Assembly: GCF_000009765.2 (NCBI RefSeq)
Contig: NC_003155.5
Span: 7,378,001-7,442,000 of the forward strand
Reading direction: 5' to 3'
DNA from: Streptomyces avermitilis MA-4680 = NBRC 14893
GTDB taxonomy: Bacteria > Actinomycetota > Actinomycetes > Streptomycetales > Streptomycetaceae
DNA: 64,000 bases
The notes under the pieces were generated by a model. The model did not search any database and was not told the origin of the DNA. It saw only the letters and a program-made list of their open reading frames with translations. The first letter of the stretch is position 1. Each line of letters opens with the position of its first letter. The translations under genes and the position numbers were made by a program. Below, piece after piece: positions 49,592-62,016 of this stretch.

Positions 49592-50796
49592 AGGGCGCCT
49601 TCCGATCTCAGCGCGGTGATCTCGGCTTCCGCCAGGCCCAGTTCGGTCAGTACCGCCTCCGTGTCCGCGCCGTGCGGACGGCCCGCCCAGCGGATCGCGC
49701 CGGGGGTGGAGGAGAGCCGGAAGAGGATGTTCTGCATCCGGAGCGGGCCCAGTTCGGGGTCGTCGGGGATCGTGGTGACCGTGTCCAGCGCGGCGTACTG
49801 CGGATCCGTCATCACGTCCCGCACATCCTGGATGGGGGCCACCGCCGCCTCCGCCTTCTCGAACGCCTCCAGGACCTCGGTGCGGGTGTGGCGGGCGATC
49901 CAGGCACCCACCGCCTCGTCCAGGACGTCCGTGTGGCGGGCCCGGTCCGCGCCCGTCGCGAACCACGGCTCGGCGATCAGCTCCGGGCGGCCCACCAGGA
50001 TCATCAACCGTTCCGCGATCGACTGCGCGGACGTGGAGACCGCGACCCACGAACCGTCCGCCGTGCGGTACGTGTTGCGGGGCGCGTTGTTCGCGGAACG
50101 GTTGCCGGTGCGCGGCTGCACGTGGCCGAGCTGGTCGTACCAGATCGGCTGCGGGCCGAGGACCGTGAGGATCGGCTCGATGATCGCCATGTCGATCACC
50201 TGGCCCGCACCGGTGCGGTCGCGGGCGGCGAGGGCCGTCATCACCGCGTAGGCGGTCGCGAGGCCCGCGATCGAGTCGGCCAGGCCGAAGGGCGGGAGCA
50301 CCGGGGGCGCGTCCGGCTCGCCCGTGATCGCCGCGAAGCCGCTCATCGCCTCCGCGAGCGTGCCGAAGCCGGGGCGGCGCGCGTACGGGCCGAACTGGCC
50401 GAAGCCGGTGACCCGGGCGAGGACGAGCCGGGGGTTCGCGGCCGACAGCTCCTCCCATCCCAGGTCCCACTTCTCCAGCGTGCCGGGGCGGAAGTTCTCG
50501 ATGATCACGTCGGTCGTCGCGGCGAGGCGCAGCAGGGTCGTGCGGCCGCCGGGCCGGGACAGGTCCAGGGTCATCGTGCGCTTGTTGCGGCCGAGGAGCT
50601 TCCACCACAGGCCCACGCCGTCCTTCGACGGGCCGTGGCCGCGGGAGGGATCCGGTTTCGCCGGGTGCTCGACCTTGATCACCTCGGCGCCGAAGTCGCC
50701 GAGCATGGTGGCGGCGATCGGTCCGGCGAAGAGGGTCGCGAGGTCGACGACGCGCAGACCGGTGAGCGGGGCGGCGGTGTCGGGCGGCGTACTCAT
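49588..50796 (-). CDS. CaiB/BaiF family CoA-transferase
   Basis: Class III CoA-transferase of 402 aa, which moves CoA between carboxylic acids. LRVVDLATLFAGPIAATMLG, FGAEVIKVEHPAKPDPSR, NKRTMTLDLSRPGGRTTLL and IENFRPGTLEKWDLGWEEL are the typical N-terminal blocks; the catalytic Asp is in PPFGLADSIAGLATAYAV. Pairing with a CitE-like lyase is typical of routes for C4-C5 dicarboxylic acids such as mesaconate or citramalate. Overlaps of 4 bp join it to the small ORF upstream and to the lyase gene downstream. Confidence 0.92.
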   Translation of the reverse strand: MSTPPDTAAPLTGLRVVDLATLFAGPIAATMLGDFGAEVIKVEHPAKPDPSRGHGPSKDGVGLWWKLLGRNKRTMTLDLSRPGGRTTLLRLAATTDVIIENFRPGTLEKWDLGWEELSAANPRLVLARVTGFGQFGPYARRPGFGTLAEAMSGFAAITGEPDAPPVLPPFGLADSIAGLATAYAVMTALAARDRTGAGQVIDMAIIEPILTVLGPQPIWYDQLGHVQPRTGNRSANNAPRNTYRTADGSWVAVSTSAQSIAERLMILVGRPELIAEPWFATGADRARHTDVLDEAVGAWIARHTRTEVLEAFEKAEAAVAPIQDVRDVMTDPQYAALDTVTTIPDDPELGPLRMQNILFRLSSTPGAIRWAGRPHGADTEAVLTELGLAEAEITALRSEGAL

Positions 50797-50933
50797 GAGG
50801 GCTGCCCGTCGGTCGCGCCGCCGGGTGCCGTACGGACGTCCCGTCCCGTCACGGGCTGCCCGCGCCGCGGTGCCTCGGTGACGTACGCGACCAGGTCCGG
50901 GTTCGTGCTGCGGAGCACGGCGATGTGGGTCAT
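50793..50933 (-). CDS. Small ORF of 46 aa in the ADP-ribosylglycohydrolase operon
   Basis: Encodes MTHIAVLRSTNPDLVAYVTE, then an Arg/Gly/Thr-rich end, 46 aa in all. On this strand gggagg lies 10 nt before ATG 50933. The start overlaps the stop of the upstream ADP-ribosylglycohydrolase gene by 4 bp (ATGA), and its own stop overlaps the CaiB-type start by 4 bp. This double coupling supports real translation. No family was recognised; it could be a small regulator, a partner peptide or only a translational relay. Confidence 0.65.
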   Translation of the reverse strand: MTHIAVLRSTNPDLVAYVTEAPRRGQPVTGRDVRTAPGGATDGQPS

Positions 50934-52303
50934 GGGCGGTGGGCCTCCCGGTGTGTGAGGTGGGCGAGGGTGTCGAAGCCGACGCCGTTGAAGTCGGCCA
51001 CGGAGGTGGCGAGTCGGTTCTTGAGGGGGGTGGTCCAGCGGTCGGGGAGGGCGGTCGGGCGGCCGGCCAGCAGACCGGCGATGCCGCCTGCCGTCGCGCC
51101 GTTCGAGTCGGTGTCCCAGCCGCCCGCCACGGCGCGGCAGACGGAGCCGCTGAAGTCGCCGTCCGCGTGGGTGAGGGCGGCGGCGATCAGGGCGGTGTTG
51201 GGGACGGCGTGGACCCAGTGGTAGCCGCGGTGGGTGGCGTGCAGTTCGTCGACGACCGTGTCGAAGTCCTCTGTGGTGGCGGCCAGGTGGACCGCGTGAC
51301 GGACGGCCCTGGCCAGCCGGGAGTGCGGCGGGACGACGGTGAGGCCGGTGCGCAGGCAGTGGTGGATGCCGTGGTGGCCGGTGGCGGCCTCGGCGATGGT
51401 GGCGGCCGTGAACATCGCCGCGTAGACGCCGTTCGCGGTGTGGGTGAGGGTGGCGTCGCGGTGGGCCTGGGCCGCGGCGGCCGCCGGGTCTCCCGGGTTG
51501 GTCCAGCCGTGCACGTCCGCGCGGATCAGGGCGCCGATCCACTCGCGGAACGGGTTGCGGTGGCGGGCCGTGCGCGGGGGCTCGATGCCGTCGAGGAGGT
51601 TGCGGTACGCGATGCGCTCCGCGGTGAACGTGCGGCCGGCGGGGAGTTCGTCGAGCCAGAGGCGGGCGACTTCGGCGGTGCTGAAGCCCTTGCCGTGGCG
51701 CTGGAGCAACAGGATGTTCAGGAGGGGGTAGTTGAGGTCGTCGTCCTCCGGCATGCCGTCGATGTTCTCGGCGAGGGAGGTGGTTGCCGAGCGGCGGTTC
51801 CAGGGGTGGGCCGCGGCGAGTTCCGGGGGGAGGCCGCGGGCCGTGAACCAGGTGTGCAGGGGCCAGTTGCCGGTGGCCCGGGCGAGCCGGCGGATGCCGT
51901 CGAGGGGGAGCTTCTCCACCGGCTTGCCCAGGAGGCAGCCGGCCGCTCTGCCCAGCCAGGCGGCTTCCAGACGGTCGTGGGCCGGTGGCGTGGCGGGGGA
52001 GGGCTGGGGCCGCGACGGCCACTTCGGGCAGCGGGCCCTGATGTTCGCCAGGTCCGTCGGCTCCTGGTCCGCCAGCCGGCTCGGCAGGTCCGCCAGTTCG
52101 GCCAGCAGGTCCTCGGCCAGTATCCGCAGGTACGGCGAGACCGGTCCCCGCGACGCGCCCGCCCGTTCCGGGGCCTTTTGGCCGCCCGCCGCCCGCCAGC
52201 GGGCCGCGATCGCGTACGGTTCGCGGCCGTCCTGGGCCGCCTGGTGGAGTTCGTGGCCGAGCAGGTCCTCGGGCTGGACCCAGGTCAGCCGGAGCGCGCT
52301 CAC
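50930..52303 (-). CDS. ADP-ribosylglycohydrolase family protein (paralog A)
   Basis: Protein of 457 aa, DraG/ARH-like fold that removes ADP-ribose or acts on related N-glycosides using two Mg2+ ions. About 100 residues precede the domain. The domain itself has WLGRAAGCLLGKPVEKLPLD, the first metal motif in the form GMPEDDDLNYPLLN (where most relatives have TDDT), and the second as GGWDTDSNGATAGGIAGLLA. The missing Thr at the first site is a notable change. GTG 52303 overlaps the stop of paralog B by 4 bp. Confidence 0.9.
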   Translation of the reverse strand: MSALRLTWVQPEDLLGHELHQAAQDGREPYAIAARWRAAGGQKAPERAGASRGPVSPYLRILAEDLLAELADLPSRLADQEPTDLANIRARCPKWPSRPQPSPATPPAHDRLEAAWLGRAAGCLLGKPVEKLPLDGIRRLARATGNWPLHTWFTARGLPPELAAAHPWNRRSATTSLAENIDGMPEDDDLNYPLLNILLLQRHGKGFSTAEVARLWLDELPAGRTFTAERIAYRNLLDGIEPPRTARHRNPFREWIGALIRADVHGWTNPGDPAAAAAQAHRDATLTHTANGVYAAMFTAATIAEAATGHHGIHHCLRTGLTVVPPHSRLARAVRHAVHLAATTEDFDTVVDELHATHRGYHWVHAVPNTALIAAALTHADGDFSGSVCRAVAGGWDTDSNGATAGGIAGLLAGRPTALPDRWTTPLKNRLATSVADFNGVGFDTLAHLTHREAHRP

Positions 52304-53496
52304 CGCCGGTCCGCCAGCGTCGCGTACGCCGACTCGTGGGCCCGGCGGCGGCGGACGTCCCGTTCGAAGATCTCGCGGGTGACCTCCGTGAGGGTCCGCG
52401 CCGGGGCGTGCAGGTCGAGGCGGCTCGCCCGCGCCACCGTCTTCGCCCAGTCGTGCGGGACGGCCGCGCCCAGCGCGCCCGCGACCGCGCCGGCCATCGT
52501 GGCGATGGAGTCGCAGTCCCGGCCGTAGTTGACCGCGCCGAGCACGGCGTGCCGGTAGTCGCCGCCGGCCACCACCAACATGCCGAGGGCCACCGGGAGT
52601 TCCTCGATCGCGTGGAGGCGGGAGGGGCGGCGGGCGCCGAGGGAAGGGGTGCGGTAGTCCGGGCCCACGGTGTCGAACGGAGCCACCGCCGCGCGCAGCG
52701 GCCCGAGGGCCGACTCGAAGTCCGTGTGCCGGGACGCCGCTTCGCAGACCGCCTCGATCGCCGAGCGGGTGCCGTCCTTCGCCAGCGCCAGGCACGCGGT
52801 GACCACCGAGTCCGCCGTCGCGCCCGGTGCGCAGGCCGCCGCGACCGCCGCCGCGAGGACACCGGCCGCCTCCCTGCCGTACGACGACTGGTGCGCGCCC
52901 GCGATGTCCAGCGCCTCGGCGTACGCGCCCGCCGGGTTGGCCGCGTTGACCAGGCCGACCGGGGCCATGTACATCGCGGCGCCGCAGTTGACGATGTTGC
53001 CGGCGCCGGCCTCACGGGGATCGACGTGGCCGTAGTGCAGGCGGGCCACCAGCCACTTCTCGGCGAGGAAGATCCGTTGGAGGGGGAGGGCCTCGGCCTC
53101 CAGTTCCGGGATCCAGCGGGGGGAGGTCATCAGGTCGGGGACGAGGTGCTCGGCGATCGCGTACGCGTCGAGGTGATCGCGGACCGTGGCGTACACACGT
53201 ACCAGCGCGTGCGTCAGCAAGGTGTCGTCGGTGACGTGCCCGTCGCCCTTGTGGTACGGGGCGATGGGGCGGGCCGTGCGCCAGGCGTCGCCGTTCCAGG
53301 GGCCGACGACGCCGTGGACGCGCCCGCCGTGGCGTTCGAGGATCTGCTCGGGCGTGTAGCCCTCGACGGGACCGCCGAGGGCGTCGCCGACCGCGGCCCC
53401 GACGAGGGCGCCGGTGATCCGTGCGTCGAGGGGCGGGGTGGACGTCTCGTCGAGGGGCGGCGGAGACGTCTCGCAGAGGGGTGATTTGGGCGTCAT
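52300..53496 (-). CDS. ADP-ribosylglycohydrolase family protein (paralog B)
   Basis: Protein of 398 aa with all canonical ARH/DraG motifs: ITGALVGAAVGDALGGPVEG, the metal site GHVTDDTLLTHAL, and the second metal site VNYGRDCDSIATMAGAVAGA. NIVNCGAAMYMAPVGLVNAA and SSYGREAAGVLAAAVAAACA complete the fold. The ~25-aa N-terminal tail is Pro/Ser/Thr-rich with a duplicated PPLDETST/PPLDA stretch. It is probably catalytic, though the substrate is unknown. The frameshifted paralog C ends 7 nt upstream. Confidence 0.92.
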   Translation of the reverse strand: MTPKSPLCETSPPPLDETSTPPLDARITGALVGAAVGDALGGPVEGYTPEQILERHGGRVHGVVGPWNGDAWRTARPIAPYHKGDGHVTDDTLLTHALVRVYATVRDHLDAYAIAEHLVPDLMTSPRWIPELEAEALPLQRIFLAEKWLVARLHYGHVDPREAGAGNIVNCGAAMYMAPVGLVNAANPAGAYAEALDIAGAHQSSYGREAAGVLAAAVAAACAPGATADSVVTACLALAKDGTRSAIEAVCEAASRHTDFESALGPLRAAVAPFDTVGPDYRTPSLGARRPSRLHAIEELPVALGMLVVAGGDYRHAVLGAVNYGRDCDSIATMAGAVAGALGAAVPHDWAKTVARASRLDLHAPARTLTEVTREIFERDVRRRRAHESAYATLADRR

Positions 53497-53503
53497 GCCC
53501 GAA

Positions 53504-54746
53504 TCATCCCCCCGGTGTGGTCAGTTCCGTGGCTCCCAGGAGTTCGGCGAGTTCTACCAGGTCGGTGCCGGTCAGGCGGGGCAGCGCGCAGCCGGAGAGG
53601 GTGCGGCAGGCGTCGCGCCAGGCGGCCGGGATCTCCGCGCCGCCGCCGAGCGCGCCGGTCAGCGCGCCCGCCAGCGCCGGGGCCGAGTCCGCGACCCGCG
53701 ACAGGCAGGCGGCGGCGGGCACGGCCTCGGCGATCCGGCCGCGGGCGGCGGTGGCGAGCGCGAGGGCGACCGGTACGGTCTCCGCCGCGGCGATGCCGTA
53801 GCTGTAGACGTGGTCCACGATCTGGTGCTCAAGGAGGGGCACGATGGCGAACGTGCCGTCGCCCGAACGGGCCAGCCGGAGCGCGTGCCGGGCGTTGCGG
53901 CCGATCTCCGTCGACTCGGGGAGTTCGGCGAGGGCCGCGTCCGCGCAGGCGTCGACGTCCGCCCCGGCGAGGGCGAGCGCGAGCGCGGCGGCCATGGCGC
54001 GGGCGCCGTGCACTCCGTCGCCGTCCTGGGTGTAGCGGGCGTCGAACTCGGCCAGCTCGGCGGCGAGCCGGGGTTCTCCGGGGTGCGCGACGGCCAGGAC
54101 GCAGGCCCGTACGCAGGCCGCGTCGTCGAAGTAGTGGGGGTTGTCGTGGCCGGTGGCGGGCGGGCGCAGCCCCGGTGGCGAGGTTGCCGAGGCCTGCCCG
54201 CACGGAGATCCGGGCGCGCAGCGGGAGCAGCGCGGACTCGACCTCGGGGGCGCGTTCGGCCGCGGCGGCGACCTCGCTGGCGACGGCGTTCCAGGACAGG
54301 TCGATGGCCGCGCGCATCCGCCGCTCGTGGCTCAGGTCCCCGAGCACGTTCCCGTCGCCGGCCCGCAGTACCGCCTCCGCCGCGAACGCCGCCCACTCGG
54401 CGTCGTCGGACGGGCCGAGCCGCAGTGGCTCCGGCGGCTGATTGAGCGCGATCGGCACGGGGAGGGTGGTGGTCGCGTTCTGCTCGGCGAAGGTGTCCAG
54501 CTCACGGGTGAGCCGCCGGGTCCACTCGGGCATGCGTGCGGCCCGGTGCCGGGCGGCGGGCCAGCCGGCGGCGTCCCCCGCGGCGAGGCCCAGGAGGAGG
54601 CCTTCGATACGACGGGGGTGCGGTGCGCCGACGGCGCGGATGTCGAGGGCGCGGTCGGCCGCGGGCGCGGGGGGCGGATCGTGCGCCTCCGCCGCCGAGG
54701 CCCCCGAGCTCTCACCCGGCTCGTCTCCCACCAGGCCGGGCCTCAT
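53504..54746 (-). pseudogene. ADP-ribosylglycohydrolase paralog C, frameshifted
   Basis: The N-terminal part is read in one frame from ATG 54746 (RRIEGLLLGLAAGDAAGWPA, then DLSWNAVASEVAAAAERAPE and RISVRAGLGNLATG). The C-terminal part lies in another frame (YTQDGDGVHGARAMAAALAL, to the stop at 53504). The two join if one base is removed from the C-run at 54170-54173, which restores the reading LATGLRPPATGHDNPHYF and a protein of about 413 aa. The metal motifs are lost even so: no TDDT, and SRVADSAPALAG stands where the sisters have GRDxDS. It is either a decaying gene, a sequencing error, or a non-catalytic member. Confidence 0.8.
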
Positions 54747-56029
54747 CGCTCCACCTCGTCGTCGTCGCCGGCCGGTACGAACGCGTCCGAGGCGAGCACG
54801 AAGACGCCCGGATCGGGGCCGGGCCACCGGCGGGGCAGCTCTCGTACGAGTCCGCCCGGCCCCCGTACGAGCCCGTCCGCCTCCTTGCCCCGCCCCCCCA
54901 GGCCGCCCAGCCCGCCCAGTCCGTCCAGTCCGGCGAGGCCGGCGAGTCCGCCCAGTCCGGCGAGTCCGGCCGGCCCGTCCAGTCCGTTCCAGCCGGGGGC
55001 CAGTACCCCCGCCCCCCACTTCCCCTCGTCCTCCGCGCCCGGTGTCAGCAACTCCGCGATGTCCAGGACGTGGTGGCCCTCCATGGACGGCAGGCAACTG
55101 CCGCGCGCCGGGCCGATCGCCGCCGCCCACGCCGCCGGGATCGACGAGGCGCCCCGCGTCGCACCCGCCAGGGCGCCCGCCACCGCCGCCGTCGTGTCGG
55201 CGTCCCGCCCCATGTTGACCGCGGTGAGCACCGACTCCGTGAAGTCGCCGTCGGCCGCCGCGTACGCGCCGAACGCGAGGGCGACCGCCTCGGGGGCGAG
55301 GTCCGTCCACGGGTAGCCGCCGATCACGACCGCGGAGCGGACCGCGCGTTCGCCGCGATGGGCGACCGCGACCGCCCGGCGCAGCGAGCGGGCCGTCCAG
55401 GAGTCTTCGGGGACGACCGCCAGGGCCGAGGCCACCACCGCGATCGTCGGCGCGCCGGCCATCGCCGCCGCCACGCCCGCGGCCACCGCCTGGCCGCCGT
55501 AGATTCCCTCGCCGTCGTGGCTCACCGAGCCGTCGATCGCCACCAGCCGGGCCGCTTCGGCGGGGCGGCCCGCCGCGAAGACGCCGAAGGGGGCCGCGCG
55601 CATCGCGAGCCCGTCGCTCCACGCGTGCCGGTGCTGGGCCGAGATCGGTGCGGCAAGGCCCCGGCGCAGGTTCTCCAGCGTGCCCCGCTCGCTGAATCCC
55701 GCCCCTTTGAACGGCCCCTCGTCCCGGTCGGCGATCCACTGGTGCCAGGCCGCCTCCACATGCGCGACCGTGAGCGCCGAGCCGTGCCGGGCCAGGAGGA
55801 GGCCGGAGAAGATCGCGTACTCCGTGTCGTCGGTGCCCGCCGGGTTGTCGGCCACGTACCCCGTGATGCGACCCCAGCGCGCCCGGATCTCGGACGGCTT
55901 CATGTTCTCGGCGGGCGCGCCCAGCGCGTCCCCGACGGCGAGGCCGAGCAGCGCGCCGCGCGCCCGTTCACGGAGATCGGCGGCGTCTCCGGGCGCCGGG
56001 ACCGAGGGAATGCAGGCGATGGAAGCCAT
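54743..56029 (-). CDS. ADP-ribosylglycohydrolase family protein (paralog D)
   Basis: First gene of the minus-strand operon, 428 aa. Canonical motifs: RARGALLGLAVGDALGAPAE, the metal site NPAGTDDTEYAIFSGLL, and AVNMGRDADTTAAVAGALAG. The C-terminal ~110 aa are unusual: a run of Gly-Leu dipeptide-like units (LGGLAGLAGLDGLGGLGG) coded by ~9-bp repeats at 54896-54990, then a Trp/Pro-rich end with LPRRWPGPDPGVFVLASDA. ATG 56029 has gaggagagg upstream. Its stop overlaps the start of paralog C by 4 bp. Confidence 0.92.
   Translation of the reverse strand: MASIACIPSVPAPGDAADLRERARGALLGLAVGDALGAPAENMKPSEIRARWGRITGYVADNPAGTDDTEYAIFSGLLLARHGSALTVAHVEAAWHQWIADRDEGPFKGAGFSERGTLENLRRGLAAPISAQHRHAWSDGLAMRAAPFGVFAAGRPAEAARLVAIDGSVSHDGEGIYGGQAVAAGVAAAMAGAPTIAVVASALAVVPEDSWTARSLRRAVAVAHRGERAVRSAVVIGGYPWTDLAPEAVALAFGAYAAADGDFTESVLTAVNMGRDADTTAAVAGALAGATRGASSIPAAWAAAIGPARGSCLPSMEGHHVLDIAELLTPGAEDEGKWGAGVLAPGWNGLDGPAGLAGLGGLAGLAGLDGLGGLGGLGGRGKEADGLVRGPGGLVRELPRRWPGPDPGVFVLASDAFVPAGDDDEVER
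54896..54990 (-). repeat. 9-bp coding repeats (Gly-Leu-x) in paralog D
   Basis: About ten consecutive nonamers of the type cccagtccg/gcgagtccg on the plus strand code for Leu-Gly-x triplets. The tract is low-complexity and may vary in length between strains. Confidence 0.85.
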
Positions 56030-56277
56030 GGGTGCCTCTCCTCTCAGGGCACGGACCCCCTTTGCGGATCTGTGCCACCTGAGGGGCGGAGCAGAGCCTC
56101 AGGCGCCCCAGAGTCACCCGGTCGACATCTGTGCAGGGCCCTCCACGAATGAGCATTGAAGGGTAAAAGCGCAGGTTAGCGCAGCCTTTCCTTGCTGGCG
56201 GGAAGGAATGGAGCGGCGTACTTTCGTAGTTGTCAAAAAGTGGAAACAGTCCAATCAACACCCTGGGGGACCGGGCC

Positions 56278-57009
56278 ATGGCCATCATCGAGACCGAGGC
56301 GACGCTGCACGAGGCGCACCGCGACAACCACACCCACCGCGATGTCAACGGTGGCTGGCTGCGCCCCGCCGTCTTCGGCGCGATGGACGGCCTCGTCTCC
56401 AACCTGGCCCTGATGACCGGCGTCGCCGGCGGCTCGGTCGGCCAGCAGACCATAGTCATCACCGGGCTCGCGGGCCTGGCCGCCGGCGCCTTCTCCATGG
56501 CGGCCGGCGAGTACACCTCCGTCGCCTCGCAGCGCGAGCTGGTCGAGGCCGAACTCGACGTCGAGCGGCGGGAGTTGCGGAAGCACCCGAAGGACGAGGA
56601 AGCGGAGCTGGCCGCGCTCTACGCGGCGCGTGGCGTCGAGCCCGAGCTGGCCCGGGAGGTCGCCCGGCAGCTGTCCCGGGATCCGGAGCAGGCGCTCGAG
56701 ATCCACGCGCGCGAAGAGCTGGGCATCGACCCGGGCGACCTTCCCTCACCGGCCGTCGCCGCCGTGTCGAGCTTCGGCTCCTTCGCGCTCGGCGCCCTCC
56801 TGCCCGTACTGCCGTATCTGCTCGGCGCGAGCGCCCTGTGGCCCGCGCTGCTGCTCGCCCTCATCGGGCTCTTCGCGTGCGGCGCGGTCGTGGCCAGGGT
56901 GACGGCGCGATCCTGGTGGTACAGCGGGCTGCGCCAGCTCGCCCTGGGAGGAGCCGCGGCGGGTGTGACGTACGTCCTGGGCAGTCTCATCGGCGCGGCC
57001 GTAGGATGA
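56278..57009 (+). CDS. VIT1/CCC1 transporter family protein
   Basis: Membrane protein of 243 aa of the VIT/CCC1 family, which moves Fe2+ or Mn2+. The first membrane segment carries the family motif FGAMDGLVSNLALMTGVAGG, followed by LAAGAFSMAAGEYTSVASQR. A helical, charged domain (about residues 85-150: ELDVERRELRKHPKDEEAEL) corresponds to the metal-binding region. Three more membrane segments close the protein. ATG 56278 has ctgggggacc upstream; an upstream in-frame ATG at 56230 lacks a site. It is divergent from the ADP-ribosylglycohydrolase operon. Confidence 0.9.
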   Translation: MAIIETEATLHEAHRDNHTHRDVNGGWLRPAVFGAMDGLVSNLALMTGVAGGSVGQQTIVITGLAGLAAGAFSMAAGEYTSVASQRELVEAELDVERRELRKHPKDEEAELAALYAARGVEPELAREVARQLSRDPEQALEIHAREELGIDPGDLPSPAVAAVSSFGSFALGALLPVLPYLLGASALWPALLLALIGLFACGAVVARVTARSWWYSGLRQLALGGAAAGVTYVLGSLIGAAVG

Positions 57010-57319
57010 CTGGCGCAGCTTTTTATGCGAGGGACCGTATAAATAGCCGTTACTCGGCGGTTTCGAATGCTTAACCACCGGGCATGAGCCGTAAGCGCCG
57101 CGGGCAATGAGGCCTGCGCCGCACTCAGCCGCGGCGGGCGACGTTGCCTGCCGCGCTCCGGGCCGACGGTCACTGATCTGTCCGCTTAGGTCCTCAATCT
57201 TCATCAATCTTCATCACCGTGCGCGGAACTCGTGCCGCAGCCCGGCGATGCCCTCGCCGCCAGCCACGGCGTCCGCATGTTGGAACGAAGTATCCGGTTC
57301 CCGAGAATCGCTCCATCAT
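57010..57319. other. Upstream region of gltB, no gene seen
   Basis: Part of the ~400-bp gap before gltB. It includes an A/T-rich patch at 57020-57075 (tttttatgcg, gtataaatagc) and the direct repeat aatcttcatc twice near 57195-57215. No open frame with a ribosome binding site was found, and no hairpin terminator could be assigned to the VIT1-type gene. Confidence 0.5.
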
Positions 57320-57335
57320 GTAACCTGCACGAAAT
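57320..57335 (+). promoter_or_regulatory. Candidate GlnR box and -10 element of gltB
   Basis: GTAAC-N6-GAAAT matches the GlnR half-site pair gTnAC-N6-GaAAC in all but the last base. TAACCT (57321-57326) inside it also fits a -10 element. TGCAC occurs twice here, 12 bp apart. The site lies 74 bp before the gltB ATG. Confidence 0.45.
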
Positions 57336-57408
57336 TTTGCACTCCACAGCAGAGGGCCAACGTCGTCCCTCGGCACATGCATATGCCACGACGACGACGG
57401 GAGAGCCG

Positions 57409-62008
<4,600 letters not shown>

Positions 62009-62016
<8 letters not shown>

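Noticed and set aside
53829..55739. 636-codon minus-strand frame as a single gene
   Set aside because: Its first half is a shadow frame of paralog D, its middle is the N-terminal part of paralog C and its end is out-of-frame C; the true gene starts at 54746 and is frameshifted.
57232..57408. Upstream extension of gltB to 57232
   Set aside because: It would place the start before the candidate promoter and GlnR box and lacks a ribosome binding site, whereas ATG 57409 has gggagag.
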